A stretch of DNA of 63,180 nt, from contig JACRHC010000070.1 in NCBI GenBank assembly GCA_016217675.1, positions 1 through 63,180 on the forward strand. The letters are read 5' to 3'. Shown here piece by piece: positions 8,865-16,207 of the stretch. Position 1 is the first letter of the stretch, and every line of letters begins with the position of its first letter. The DNA is from Nitrospirota bacterium. Its GTDB lineage: Bacteria; Nitrospirota; Thermodesulfovibrionia; Thermodesulfovibrionales; UBA6898. The position numbers were made by a program, and so were the translations under genes. The notes beneath the pieces were generated by a model that did not search any database, had not been told where the DNA came from, and saw nothing but the letters and a program-made list of their open reading frames with translations.

Positions 8865-10160
8865 CTATGTCACTGTCCCGATAATAATCGAAGCAGCCTG
8901 GCCCTCATAACTCTGGCAGTTTACCATTATCCTGCGAAGCTCCTTTTTCTGCGCCTCACCGGTAACCGGTCCGGGAGCCTCTGCAGCGTGCTGCGAGCGC
9001 TGATATTTATCAGGTATCATGGCAGGTATTATACCCTTTTCGATCATCTGCATGCCGAGGATGATGTCAGCTGCCGGGGCTCCGGCAAAGAGATTCCCGA
9101 GAGCCGCCTTTGAAGAAAAAACAGGCATTAATCCTGTCCGCTTTCCGAAGACGGCAGTGACAGCTTCAGCCTCATTCAAGTCGCCAAAGACCGAACCATC
9201 GCCGTGCGCAATGATCAGATCGATATCTTCAGGCGAAAGAGATGCAGTCTTCAATGCCTGTCTCATGGCATTGCCAATTGTTTCTGCAGAGGGGGCCGGG
9301 CCTGCCTCCGCGAGTCCGAATGCATGGCCATAGCCGCTGATCATGCAGGAGTAAGCTGCACCCCGTCTGTCTGCAGAATCGCGGAGTTCAAGGCTGATTA
9401 TCCCGGCGCCTTCACCCATGACAGTGCCCCTGTCTTCGCCGGAAAAGGGTATGTATGTTATGCTGCCGGTTTTTATACTTGTCATCGCCACCCCGGACAG
9501 ATGCAGACGAGCAATGCTCAACGGAGACACCTTTTCACTTACCCCGCCTGCAAGCACCGCCTTTGCCCTGTGCTCAAAGATCGTCCTCATGCCTTCAGTG
9601 ATTGCCTGAGCTCCTGCATCAGCATGGGGACAGAAGACGGCATTTTCTCCGCGTATGCCAAGATCAATGCCGACCTGACAGAATGTTATATTATTCAGCA
9701 TGGAAAGGGGCCAGAGAGGATATATCTCCCGGTATCCTTCTTCATAAAATGCCGGATAGTCAATGCTGCCCTCTGATCCGAGAGATTTCATGACAGCAGG
9801 CAGGATATCATCATTGCCGTAATCGACCATTCCCATGCCGGCATAAAAACCGATATCTTCCGGAGCGAATGCTGCCCGGTCGAGACCGGCATTCCTGAAA
9901 GCATTGCGGGAAGCCATCATCAGGAGATATGCATGGGTGTCCATGATGCGGGCGTCCCTTGGGTGGATGCCGAGTGTCTCAGGGTCAATCTTTCCCACTT
10001 CTGCTGCGAGACCACAGCTGAAACCGCCCGCGTCGAAGCCGGAGATCGATTTAATCCCGCTCTTTCCGGCGCAGAGCGCCTCCCAGTTTTCGTCTGTAGT
10101 CCTGCCGAGGGAACTCACCAGTCCTGCCCCGGTGATAACCACCTGCTCAGACGTCTTCAC
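8865..10160 (-). CDS. chain-length-factor-like KAS homologue lacking Cys and one His
   Basis: 431 residues with the KAS fold (starts EQVVITGAGLVSSLG). Aligned without gaps from GEN to GAQAI, the nucleophile Cys is replaced by Ala180 (CPHADAGAQAI). The second catalytic His, normally in GHLLAA, is Asn (AALGNLFAG). The first His (AHGDGS) is kept. This matches chain length factors of type II polyketide and aryl-polyene systems, which pair with an active KS and shape the product tunnel. It is coupled by a four-base overlap to the intact KS at 10157-11455, its obvious partner. Confidence 0.82.
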   Translation of the reverse strand: MKTSEQVVITGAGLVSSLGRTTDENWEALCAGKSGIKSISGFDAGGFSCGLAAEVGKIDPETLGIHPRDARIMDTHAYLLMMASRNAFRNAGLDRAAFAPEDIGFYAGMGMVDYGNDDILPAVMKSLGSEGSIDYPAFYEEGYREIYPLWPLSMLNNITFCQVGIDLGIRGENAVFCPHADAGAQAITEGMRTIFEHRAKAVLAGGVSEKVSPLSIARLHLSGVAMTSIKTGSITYIPFSGEDRGTVMGEGAGIISLELRDSADRRGAAYSCMISGYGHAFGLAEAGPAPSAETIGNAMRQALKTASLSPEDIDLIIAHGDGSVFGDLNEAEAVTAVFGKRTGLMPVFSSKAALGNLFAGAPAADIILGMQMIEKGIIPAMIPDKYQRSQHAAEAPGPVTGEAQKKELRRIMVNCQSYEGQAASIIIGTVT

Positions 10161-11455
10161 TTCTCAAAGGCCCCGATGCAGAGGCTTGCATTCTGTCCGC
10201 CGAACCCGAAGGAATTAGAAAGCGCTCTGCGGTAAGGCAGATGCCTTGCCTCGTTCGGAACATAATCAAGATCACATTTGGGGTCGCGATTCTCATAATT
10301 AATAGTCGGCAGGATAACGGACCTCTGCATGCCCATAAGGGTGAGGATGCATTCTATCGCGCCTGCGGCTGCAATGGTATGACCCATCATGGATTTGTTG
10401 GAGCTCACCGGAACCGAGCGTGCCCTTTCACCGAAGATCCTTCTGATGGCAAGCGACTCTACCAGATCGTTCTGCACTGTGGATGTGCCGTGAGCATTTA
10501 CATAGCCGATATCATCGGCAGTGAGGCACGCATCTTCGAGAGCATTTGCCATAGCAAGATAGGCGCCTTCTGCCTTTGGATGGGTATCGGTGATTCGGTA
10601 CGCATCTGCAGAAGAACCATAACCTAAGAGTTCTCCCAGGATGTTCGCTCCGCGGTCGCGGGCATGGTCGAGGTCTTCAAGGATGACCGCTCCTGCGCCT
10701 TCTGACATCACAAAACCATTCCTCTTGCGGTCGAACGGCCGCGAAGCGTTTTGGGGTGTCGTATATTTTTCTGCTAATGCCTTGATCAGGACGAAACCGA
10801 TGAATCCCATGAAGTTAAGCGTGGCCTCACAGCCTCCAGCGATCATGACATCAGCCTTTCTGTCCTGGATGATGCGGTATGCCTCACCGATAGCCTGAGC
10901 CCCGGCAGCACAGGCAGAGACTATGGAAAGGCTGCTCCCCCGGCAGTTAAAGAGCATCGAGAGGATCGAAGAAGCAGTATCTGCTTTTCGGAGAAAGAAC
11001 TGAAAAGGAGAATAACGGCATGAACTGAGCAGACCATTCATGTCCCAATGACCATTACCGTCATAAAACCGAAGCAGTTCACTCATTTCACCGACCGACA
11101 CATTTTCGCCATGTGAGCCAAGCGACACGCCGATCCGCTCCCGGTCTCTTAGTGTGTCCAGTCCGGCCTGAGATGACGCCTCGACAGCAGCAGTATGCAT
11201 CAGTCTGAGCCCGCGTGAAGAGTATCGCTCGAAACGGCTGAAGGCGTCGGCTCCCTGGTCAGTAAGCCAGGCATCTTTTACCTGGCCGCCAATGCGGCAG
11301 GGCAGTCCGGTTGTATCAAAGGAAGAGATATAGTCTATGCCTGACCGGCCCTGGGCAGCATTTTCAAAAGTATCGGCACAGTTGCCGCCGAGAGGCGTGA
11401 CCATGCCGACTCCGGTAATTACTACTCTTCGTTTTGCAGTTTCTCTCAGCACCAT
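10157..11455 (-). CDS. beta-ketoacyl-ACP synthase (FabF type), KS partner of the CLF
   Basis: With the start at ATG 11455 (MVLRETAKRRVVITG) the protein has 432 residues. A longer in-frame extension to 11584 would run into the ACP gene and looks spurious. The catalytic residues are complete: Cys in SACAAGAQAIG, His in NAHGTSTVQND, His in KSMMGHTIAAAG, and a C-terminal FGFGGQNAS. It should catalyse decarboxylative condensation with malonyl-ACP. The next gene, overlapping by four bases, is the CLF-like homologue, the classic KS-CLF gene order of type II PKS. Confidence 0.87.
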   Translation of the reverse strand: MVLRETAKRRVVITGVGMVTPLGGNCADTFENAAQGRSGIDYISSFDTTGLPCRIGGQVKDAWLTDQGADAFSRFERYSSRGLRLMHTAAVEASSQAGLDTLRDRERIGVSLGSHGENVSVGEMSELLRFYDGNGHWDMNGLLSSCRYSPFQFFLRKADTASSILSMLFNCRGSSLSIVSACAAGAQAIGEAYRIIQDRKADVMIAGGCEATLNFMGFIGFVLIKALAEKYTTPQNASRPFDRKRNGFVMSEGAGAVILEDLDHARDRGANILGELLGYGSSADAYRITDTHPKAEGAYLAMANALEDACLTADDIGYVNAHGTSTVQNDLVESLAIRRIFGERARSVPVSSNKSMMGHTIAAAGAIECILTLMGMQRSVILPTINYENRDPKCDLDYVPNEARHLPYRRALSNSFGFGGQNASLCIGAFEK

Positions 11456-11487
11456 GTCCCGCTTTGGATAAATCTGAAAAGAACGGC

Positions 11488-12051
11488 TTAGAAGATCTTT
11501 TTTTCCTGCTGGATTGCAGTAAGCCAATTCTTGATCAGGTCGTCTCCGTTTGTGAAAGTAGCGAATTCGTTGCAGGAGCTGCATTTGATCCTGATCCCGT
11601 CGTCAGTCTTCCATGCCGCACTGCTGCATTTTGAGCACGTTTCCGGCAGGGTATCGAGAAGATCGAGCACTCCCTGGGTCATGGACCCTGCGGTGATAAG
11701 GGTGGGAACGGTATCCATATCCATTCCCCCGGACAGATCGCCGTATATGTTGCCATAGCGCATGGTAAGAAGGGTGACGGCCTTTTCTGTAAGCTTTCCG
11801 TCTTCGTCGATCGCCGAACCCTCGCCGAACATCTCCTCAATATGCTCGAGGATGAAGTGACGGGCCATCTTGATGCCGAAGGTCTGCTCCAGTCTATAGT
11901 TGATGTCAAGGAAATCGAGTGACTCAGCTCCAAGGTCTTTGATAAGCGAGCTCTCGGGTTTTATCGCGGCATCGTCCGATCTGAGCGTTTCAACAATAGC
12001 TTTTTTCAGTTCTTCAAATACCTTCTGCTCAGTAATAAGCGTTTGTTTCAT
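11488..12051 (-). CDS. acyl carrier protein with C-terminal zinc ribbon
   Basis: 187 residues, more than twice a normal ACP. Residues about 8-90 are an ACP domain with the phosphopantetheine site DLGAESLDFLDI (Ser44). Residues about 135-165 hold two CxxC pairs (Cys139/142 and Cys157/160), a four-Cys zinc-ribbon or rubredoxin-like knuckle. The ACP is the only carrier in this operon stretch and must serve its ketosynthases. The tail could be a docking or metal-binding module. The start has a good ribosome site (GGAGGATAATCTTTATG on the minus strand). It is 19 bases downstream of the SDR gene. Confidence 0.85.
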   Translation of the reverse strand: MKQTLITEQKVFEELKKAIVETLRSDDAAIKPESSLIKDLGAESLDFLDINYRLEQTFGIKMARHFILEHIEEMFGEGSAIDEDGKLTEKAVTLLTMRYGNIYGDLSGGMDMDTVPTLITAGSMTQGVLDLLDTLPETCSKCSSAAWKTDDGIRIKCSSCNEFATFTNGDDLIKNWLTAIQQEKKIF

Positions 12052-12070
12052 AAAGATTATCCTCCTGCAG

Positions 12071-12847
12071 TTATTTCTTTCTTGTGTGGGAGAGGCTGTT
12101 GCCGAGCCCCCTGTCTACAACAATCGTCTGACCGCGAATGCCCCTGCTGGCGTGGCCGCAAAGGAAAAGCACCACATCTGCAATCTCATCAGGTTCCACA
12201 AACAGGTCATTTGGCAGCAGGTCTATCTCTTCCCAGTATTGTCGGAGTACCTTGAAAGAATCGGTCTTTACAATGCCGCCGCAGACCGCATTGACGGAAA
12301 TACCCTTTTCAGAGAGGGTCTCCGAACAGTCCCGGACAACTGACTCCATGGCCGACTTCATGCTTCCCAGCGGATAAGCAGGGTTATAGAACCGGCTGCC
12401 GAGACTCGATATGAATACGATCTTGCCACCTGACTGTTCAAGCATGGGCAGAGATTCTTTAATGCAAAAGATGTTGCCCAGATAATTGACCTCGACCAAT
12501 GACCTGAGCTCCCGTTCAAGGAGTCTTTCAATAGGCTTAAAGGGGGCCTTTGCCGCGTTTAAAATCAGATAATCGAGCCTTGAGAATTTCTCCTGTATTT
12601 CGCGGAACAACCCCTTGACAGACTCATAAGAGGCGATGTCAGCCTGAATAAGCAATACCCTCCGGCCCATTGTCGTGATCTCATCCCTCAGCTTCTCTGC
12701 CTGTGCCTGTGACGAGCCTCCTGCCTTGCGGTAGTTCAATACAATGTCAGCACCTGAAAGGGCGAACTTCTTCGCAATGGCAGCACCGATGCCCCGGGAA
12801 CTTCCGGTAATTAAAGCGATTTTATTTTTGCAAGAATCGGGTCCCAT
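12071..12847 (-). CDS. FabL/FabG-like short-chain dehydrogenase (possible enoyl-ACP reductase)
   Basis: 258 residues, first gene of the operon. It has TGSSRGIGAAIAKKF for NADP binding, SSLGSRFY, VNAVCGGIVKTD and a C-terminal IRGQTIVVDRG. These last features resemble FabL (YgaA)-type enoyl reductases more than FabG. The catalytic Tyr-to-Lys spacing is odd: in AYPLGSMK the Tyr is five residues from Lys, against three in FabG and six in FabL. It may therefore be a divergent enoyl or ketoacyl reductase. No Shine-Dalgarno sequence precedes the ATG; a -10-like element ends only about 14 bases upstream. Confidence 0.75.
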   Translation of the reverse strand: MGPDSCKNKIALITGSSRGIGAAIAKKFALSGADIVLNYRKAGGSSQAQAEKLRDEITTMGRRVLLIQADIASYESVKGLFREIQEKFSRLDYLILNAAKAPFKPIERLLERELRSLVEVNYLGNIFCIKESLPMLEQSGGKIVFISSLGSRFYNPAYPLGSMKSAMESVVRDCSETLSEKGISVNAVCGGIVKTDSFKVLRQYWEEIDLLPNDLFVEPDEIADVVLFLCGHASRGIRGQTIVVDRGLGNSLSHTRKK

Positions 12848-13036
12848 AGCAGTGCCATAAACTATACCACAGGCATCAGGAAAAATTACAATTGCATGGG
12901 GATCTCAGGAAGTCGCAGATCTGCGGGAAATGCGGCAGAGGGGAGAAAATCATCCCTCTCTTGTTCTCATGAAAGATTTCTTTGTAATTATAACTTGACA
13001 TTGACAAGGGCCGGAATCAGTTGGCAAAATAATGTC
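12848..13036. promoter_or_regulatory. divergent intergenic region with candidate promoters
   Basis: On the minus strand, TGGTATAGT (TATAGT complement at 12861-12866) is an extended -10 candidate for the FAS/PKS operon, with a weak TTGTAA -35 at 19 bases. If used, the message would start only a few bases before the ATG at 12847, so it would be nearly leaderless. On the plus strand, two adjacent TTGACA boxes (12995-13000 and 13001-13006) precede the small exported protein gene, with CAAAAT at 13025-13030 as a poor -10. These are pattern matches only. Confidence 0.35.
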
Positions 13037-13318
13037 ATGAAGAAGTGTGCGCTCATCCTGCTGCTGGTCCTTTTTTCCGCTCTCTGTTCACCACTCACCA
13101 TTATTGCAGCACCTTCTGACAGCGGCTCATTTCTCATTACTCTCGACGTCTGCAGTTCGTCCGGTTCCTTTATGTCAGTGAATGCGGACGGTGCTGCGAT
13201 TCAGGAATCTTCCCTCAGCATGGTTCCGCTTGTATTTTCCGGATACATAGAGGAAGCCAATTCTGTATTTAATCCATCTGTAATTATCTCCAAGCAAGAA
13301 CGTCCTCCACAAGCCTAA
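13037..13318 (+). CDS. small exported protein of unknown function
   Basis: 93 residues. The start at ATG 13037 gives a clear signal peptide (MKKCALILLLVLFSALCSP, cleavage near IIAAPSDS); a longer in-frame extension to 12896 has no recognisable sequence. The mature part is short, without a known domain, with one Cys (DVCSSSG). I do not recognise the family. It precedes the split-Soret cytochrome gene but is separated from it by a terminator-like hairpin, so it is probably its own unit. Confidence 0.55.
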   Translation: MKKCALILLLVLFSALCSPLTIIAAPSDSGSFLITLDVCSSSGSFMSVNADGAAIQESSLSMVPLVFSGYIEEANSVFNPSVIISKQERPPQA

Positions 13319-13415
13319 CCGTTCAATCCGAAGTTTCCGAGTAGTTGTTTTTTCAGGATACAGGTCCCCCTGTATGAGAAGAGCCCTTCTTCAGGCTTTT
13401 CTCCCCGTTAAACTC

Positions 13416-13470
13416 GGCTCCGCTTCGGAAATTATCTAACAATATTCCCTGAGCGGAGCCAATTTTTTTA
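13416..13470 (+). terminator. rho-independent terminator after the small exported protein gene
   Basis: GGCTCCGCT (13416-13424) pairs perfectly with AGCGGAGCC (13452-13460) and is followed by AATTTTTTTA. A second, imperfect stem lies just upstream at about 13375-13402 (GAGAAGAGCC with GGCTTTTCTC). The loop of the main stem is long (27 nt), so efficiency is uncertain. Confidence 0.6.
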
Positions 13471-13554
13471 CTAATAATCTGAGTTGCTTTTTCTCAAAGG
13501 CAGACTGCTTCATGCGAAGCAGAACTTTAAACCCTATTATGGGAGGTATGTATC

Positions 13555-14355
13555 ATGGATTCGGGGAAATTGTTTGATGAAAAGATGTCCAGAAGGGGTC
13601 TCATCAAGGGCGCAGCAGGTGTGGCCGGCATTGCTGCCCTTACTGCCGGCGGATTGGGGATGTTTTCGAAGGCAGAGGCCAAGGGCGGACCAACTGAGAA
13701 GTGGCCATGGCCGTATGAAAAGCTTGACCCTGAAAAGACCGCTGAGCTTGCCTATAACGAGTGGTACCGGGTGTTTTGCGGCGCTGCGGTAATCAGCAGC
13801 GTCTTCAGCCAGCTGAGAGATAAGATAGGCGAGCCATATAAGTCGTTTCCGATAGATGCCTATGTCTTCCTTGAAGGCGGCATGGTTGGATGGGGAACTG
13901 TTTGCGGCTCCAATGCAGGGGCCAATATTGTCTCAAACTGTATCATCGGTCCGCGTATCGCAGGCCCGGAGTGCGAAAATGGTGCGGCAATCGGCGCTGA
14001 TTCGCTCTTATGGTATTCTGAAACTGCACTCCCAACGTTTACACCGAAAGAACCGAAGGTTAAAACCGCTATTGTTCAGACTACAAGCAACTCTCCGCTC
14101 TGCCATGTATCGGTCGGCAAGTGGATGAAGAAATCAGGATTTGCTCTCGGCAGTCCTGAGAGAAAAGACCGCTGCGCACGCGTAGCCGCAAGTGTTGCCT
14201 ATAATCTTGTCAAAGACCTGAATGCCTGGAAAGACGGCACGTACAAACAGAAGTCGGCATGGAAACCGGCAAGCAACCTTGGGATCACAGGCCAGCAGAA
14301 CTGCAATGAGTGCCACGGATCGAATATACCGACTCCTCCGATGGCAAAGAAATAA
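13555..14355 (+). CDS. split-Soret-type cytochrome c, Tat-exported
   Basis: 266 residues with a twin-arginine signal (KMSRRGLIKGAAGVAG, hydrophobic core to about residue 33). The body has the C_GCAxxG_C_C-like features of the split-Soret cytochrome family (RVFCGAAV and TVCGSNAGAN). A C-terminal NCNECHGS is a CxxCH heme c site; it is the only CxxCH visible. Such proteins are periplasmic redox proteins known from sulfate reducers. The Cys residues of the central region may bind an Fe-S cluster or metal. A hairpin follows the gene. The Tat signal suggests folding or cofactor loading before export, which is unusual for a c-type cytochrome because heme attachment is periplasmic. Confidence 0.75.
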   Translation: MDSGKLFDEKMSRRGLIKGAAGVAGIAALTAGGLGMFSKAEAKGGPTEKWPWPYEKLDPEKTAELAYNEWYRVFCGAAVISSVFSQLRDKIGEPYKSFPIDAYVFLEGGMVGWGTVCGSNAGANIVSNCIIGPRIAGPECENGAAIGADSLLWYSETALPTFTPKEPKVKTAIVQTTSNSPLCHVSVGKWMKKSGFALGSPERKDRCARVAASVAYNLVKDLNAWKDGTYKQKSAWKPASNLGITGQQNCNECHGSNIPTPPMAKK

Positions 14356-14394
14356 ACAATTGACTGCTGGTCTTTTGGATGTCAGTATAGTCAC

Positions 14395-14425
14395 ATATAA
14401 GGGGCAGGATTCCTGCCCCTTATAT
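14395..14425 (+). terminator. perfect inverted repeat, candidate bidirectional terminator
   Basis: The 15-base arm at 14395-14409 (ATATAAGGGGCAGGA) pairs perfectly with 14411-14425, leaving one base between them. It lies between the cytochrome gene and the NosL-like gene. There is no T-run after the stem on either strand, so it is either a weak terminator or an mRNA-stabilising hairpin. Confidence 0.5.
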
Positions 14426-14453
14426 AAAAATCAATAGTGAACAGAGGTGATGT

Positions 14454-14981
14454 ATGAGACGGGCACTGATTGTTTTTTTCCAGATTGCGGTATTCTTTAT
14501 TTTCATTGCAAATGTGCAGGCGCAGGTCAAAGAAGATATTCATCTTCATAAAAATTGTAAATATTGCGGCATGGATCGGGGCAGTTACGATTTTTCCCGC
14601 ATGCTGATCGAGTATGATGACGGTACGTCAGTGGCTGTCTGCAGCATCCACTGTGCGGCTGTTGATCTGGCGAACAATATCGACAAGTCGCCAAAGACCA
14701 TCAAGGCCGGAGATTTTAGTACAAAGGAACTGATCGATGCTGAAAAGGCGTTCTGGATCTTGGGCGGCAGCAAGCCTGGCGTGATGTCAAAGAGAGGGAA
14801 ATGGGCATTTGCGAAGAAGGAAGATGCTGAAAGCTTTATGAAGTCCAATGGCGGGAATATGGCTGATTTTGAGGTGGTTATGAAGGCAGCCTATGAGGAC
14901 ATGTACAGCGACACGAAGATGATCAGGGACAAAAGGAAGATGAAGAGGTCTCAGAACAAAATGCAGGAGCATAAGCATTAG
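14454..14981 (+). CDS. NosL-like exported metal-binding protein
   Basis: 175 residues with a signal peptide (hydrophobic residues 4-20, cleavage near VQAQVKED). It has a NosL-type pattern: NCKYCGMDRG, then a Met-containing stretch and CSIHCAAVDL, a second Cys-containing strand. NosL proteins bind Cu(I) and help mature copper enzymes, but many relatives have no assigned partner. The C-terminus is unusually basic and Met/His rich (KMKRSQNKMQEHKH), consistent with metal binding. The next gene, a DUF2318-like lipoprotein, is close downstream. Confidence 0.7.
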   Translation: MRRALIVFFQIAVFFIFIANVQAQVKEDIHLHKNCKYCGMDRGSYDFSRMLIEYDDGTSVAVCSIHCAAVDLANNIDKSPKTIKAGDFSTKELIDAEKAFWILGGSKPGVMSKRGKWAFAKKEDAESFMKSNGGNMADFEVVMKAAYEDMYSDTKMIRDKRKMKRSQNKMQEHKH

Positions 14982-15045
14982 GCTCTTGACTGAGAAATGC
15001 GGAATAAGGACATCCGGACCATACTGCCGAAAGGGGTATGTCTGG

Positions 15046-15462
15046 ATGCCTCTTGTGTTGCTGGCAATTCTCACTGCCTGCTCCCGGCAGTTGGGGTATC
15101 CTGAAGCGCCCCGGAGCGGGCAGGATATATCCGTTGATATCAGTGCGCTGCAGCCCGGAATTCCACAGTATTTTTCCTATTCTCTCAAAGAAATGAAGAT
15201 CCATTTTTTTGTGGTAAAGATGGATGACAGGGTGATATCTTTTCTTGATGCCTGCACCAAGTGCTATCCCCAGAAAAAAGGTTTCAGTTTTGACAATGGT
15301 TCCGTAATCTGCAGGGCCTGCGACGAACGCTACCCCATATCCGAAATCGAAAAAGGGTTCGGCAGTTGCTATCCCATCAAAATAGAAGGCAGAACGAAAG
15401 ACGGCAGATATCTGATCTCAGCTGCTGAGCTTGAGAGGACAGGAACGAAATTCTTTCGGTAG
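15046..15462 (+). CDS. DUF2318-like lipoprotein with paired Cys motifs
   Basis: Starting at ATG 15046 behind AAAGGGG, the product has a lipoprotein signal (MPLVLLAILTACSRQ). A TTG at 14986 is an alternative upstream start. The domain contains FFVVKMDDRV, DACTKCYPQKKG and ICRACDERYP, the pattern of DUF2318. That family is thought to bind metal or Fe-S and often sits next to FTR1-like or redox membrane proteins. A further Cys is in FGSCYPIK. It follows the NosL-like gene closely and likely shares its transcript. The function is unknown. Confidence 0.68.
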   Translation: MPLVLLAILTACSRQLGYPEAPRSGQDISVDISALQPGIPQYFSYSLKEMKIHFFVVKMDDRVISFLDACTKCYPQKKGFSFDNGSVICRACDERYPISEIEKGFGSCYPIKIEGRTKDGRYLISAAELERTGTKFFR

Positions 15463-15464
15463 CC

Positions 15465-16091
15465 TCAGGGTTGGTAAGCGGACTTGTCGCCTATGTCGCA
15501 GTGCAAAGGCATAAAGACCTTTCTGAACATGAACAGAACGAGCATCGCGGCGATTAAGGCAATGCCGAACGCTGCGCTCTTTTTTTCCAGCAGCCCCATA
15601 CCGTAAACGAAGAGATAGGCAGGCATGATCATGCCGAGCAGGTATCCCTCAAGCAGCTTGAAACAGAAGGCCTCTTTGGCTGTGATAAATCCGAGGCAGC
15701 AGGAGAGCGGGATGAGCAGGAGTGCACCCGCAGGGGGCACTCTGAAAAGCGTTGAGACCGGACTGCCTTTCCCAAGCAGAAACATGAGCACCAGGCAGAA
15801 GACTGACAGGTAGTATATTTTCTTGAGTATGCGGTGGAATTTCCCGATATAGAGATGGATAAAAAAGACGCTGAGCCCTACGCTGAAATAGAGCGACAAT
15901 ATGATAATATTAGCGCCTAACCCGGAGTAGATCAGAGGCAGATCCAGGATATCCGTTGACAGCAACGCTGAGACGGCAAGGAACGCGGCGATTGCGATCA
16001 GAACCGTTGAAAGAAATATGCCCGATCTGTACAGGACTGTAGTTATCTTGTCCTCTTTGGTCAAAGGCTGAAATTGCTGATACTCACCCAT
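15465..16091 (-). CDS. DUF2301-like integral membrane protein
   Basis: 208 residues with about six to seven hydrophobic segments. It contains GFITAKEAFCFKLLEGY, resembling the conserved KEAFCF segment of DUF2301 proteins, a membrane family of unknown role. The stop lies two bases from the stop of the convergent DUF2318-like gene. No signal peptide is separable from the first membrane span. The family match is from memory of one motif. Confidence 0.6.
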   Translation of the reverse strand: MGEYQQFQPLTKEDKITTVLYRSGIFLSTVLIAIAAFLAVSALLSTDILDLPLIYSGLGANIIILSLYFSVGLSVFFIHLYIGKFHRILKKIYYLSVFCLVLMFLLGKGSPVSTLFRVPPAGALLLIPLSCCLGFITAKEAFCFKLLEGYLLGMIMPAYLFVYGMGLLEKKSAAFGIALIAAMLVLFMFRKVFMPLHCDIGDKSAYQP

Positions 16092-16207
16092 GCGGAAGTA
16101 TACCTGTTTAATGAGGGCGTCTTCAAGGACTCAGGGCAAAGAAAGAACTGCTATTTACCGCCGGATGCACTGAGGAGCGATAGTAAAAAAATAAGTTTAA
16201 GTGTGGC

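Noticed and set aside
11455..11584. Upstream extension of the KS gene to 11584
   Set aside because: It would overlap the ACP coding region by about 97 bases, and its extra residues match nothing in KAS proteins.
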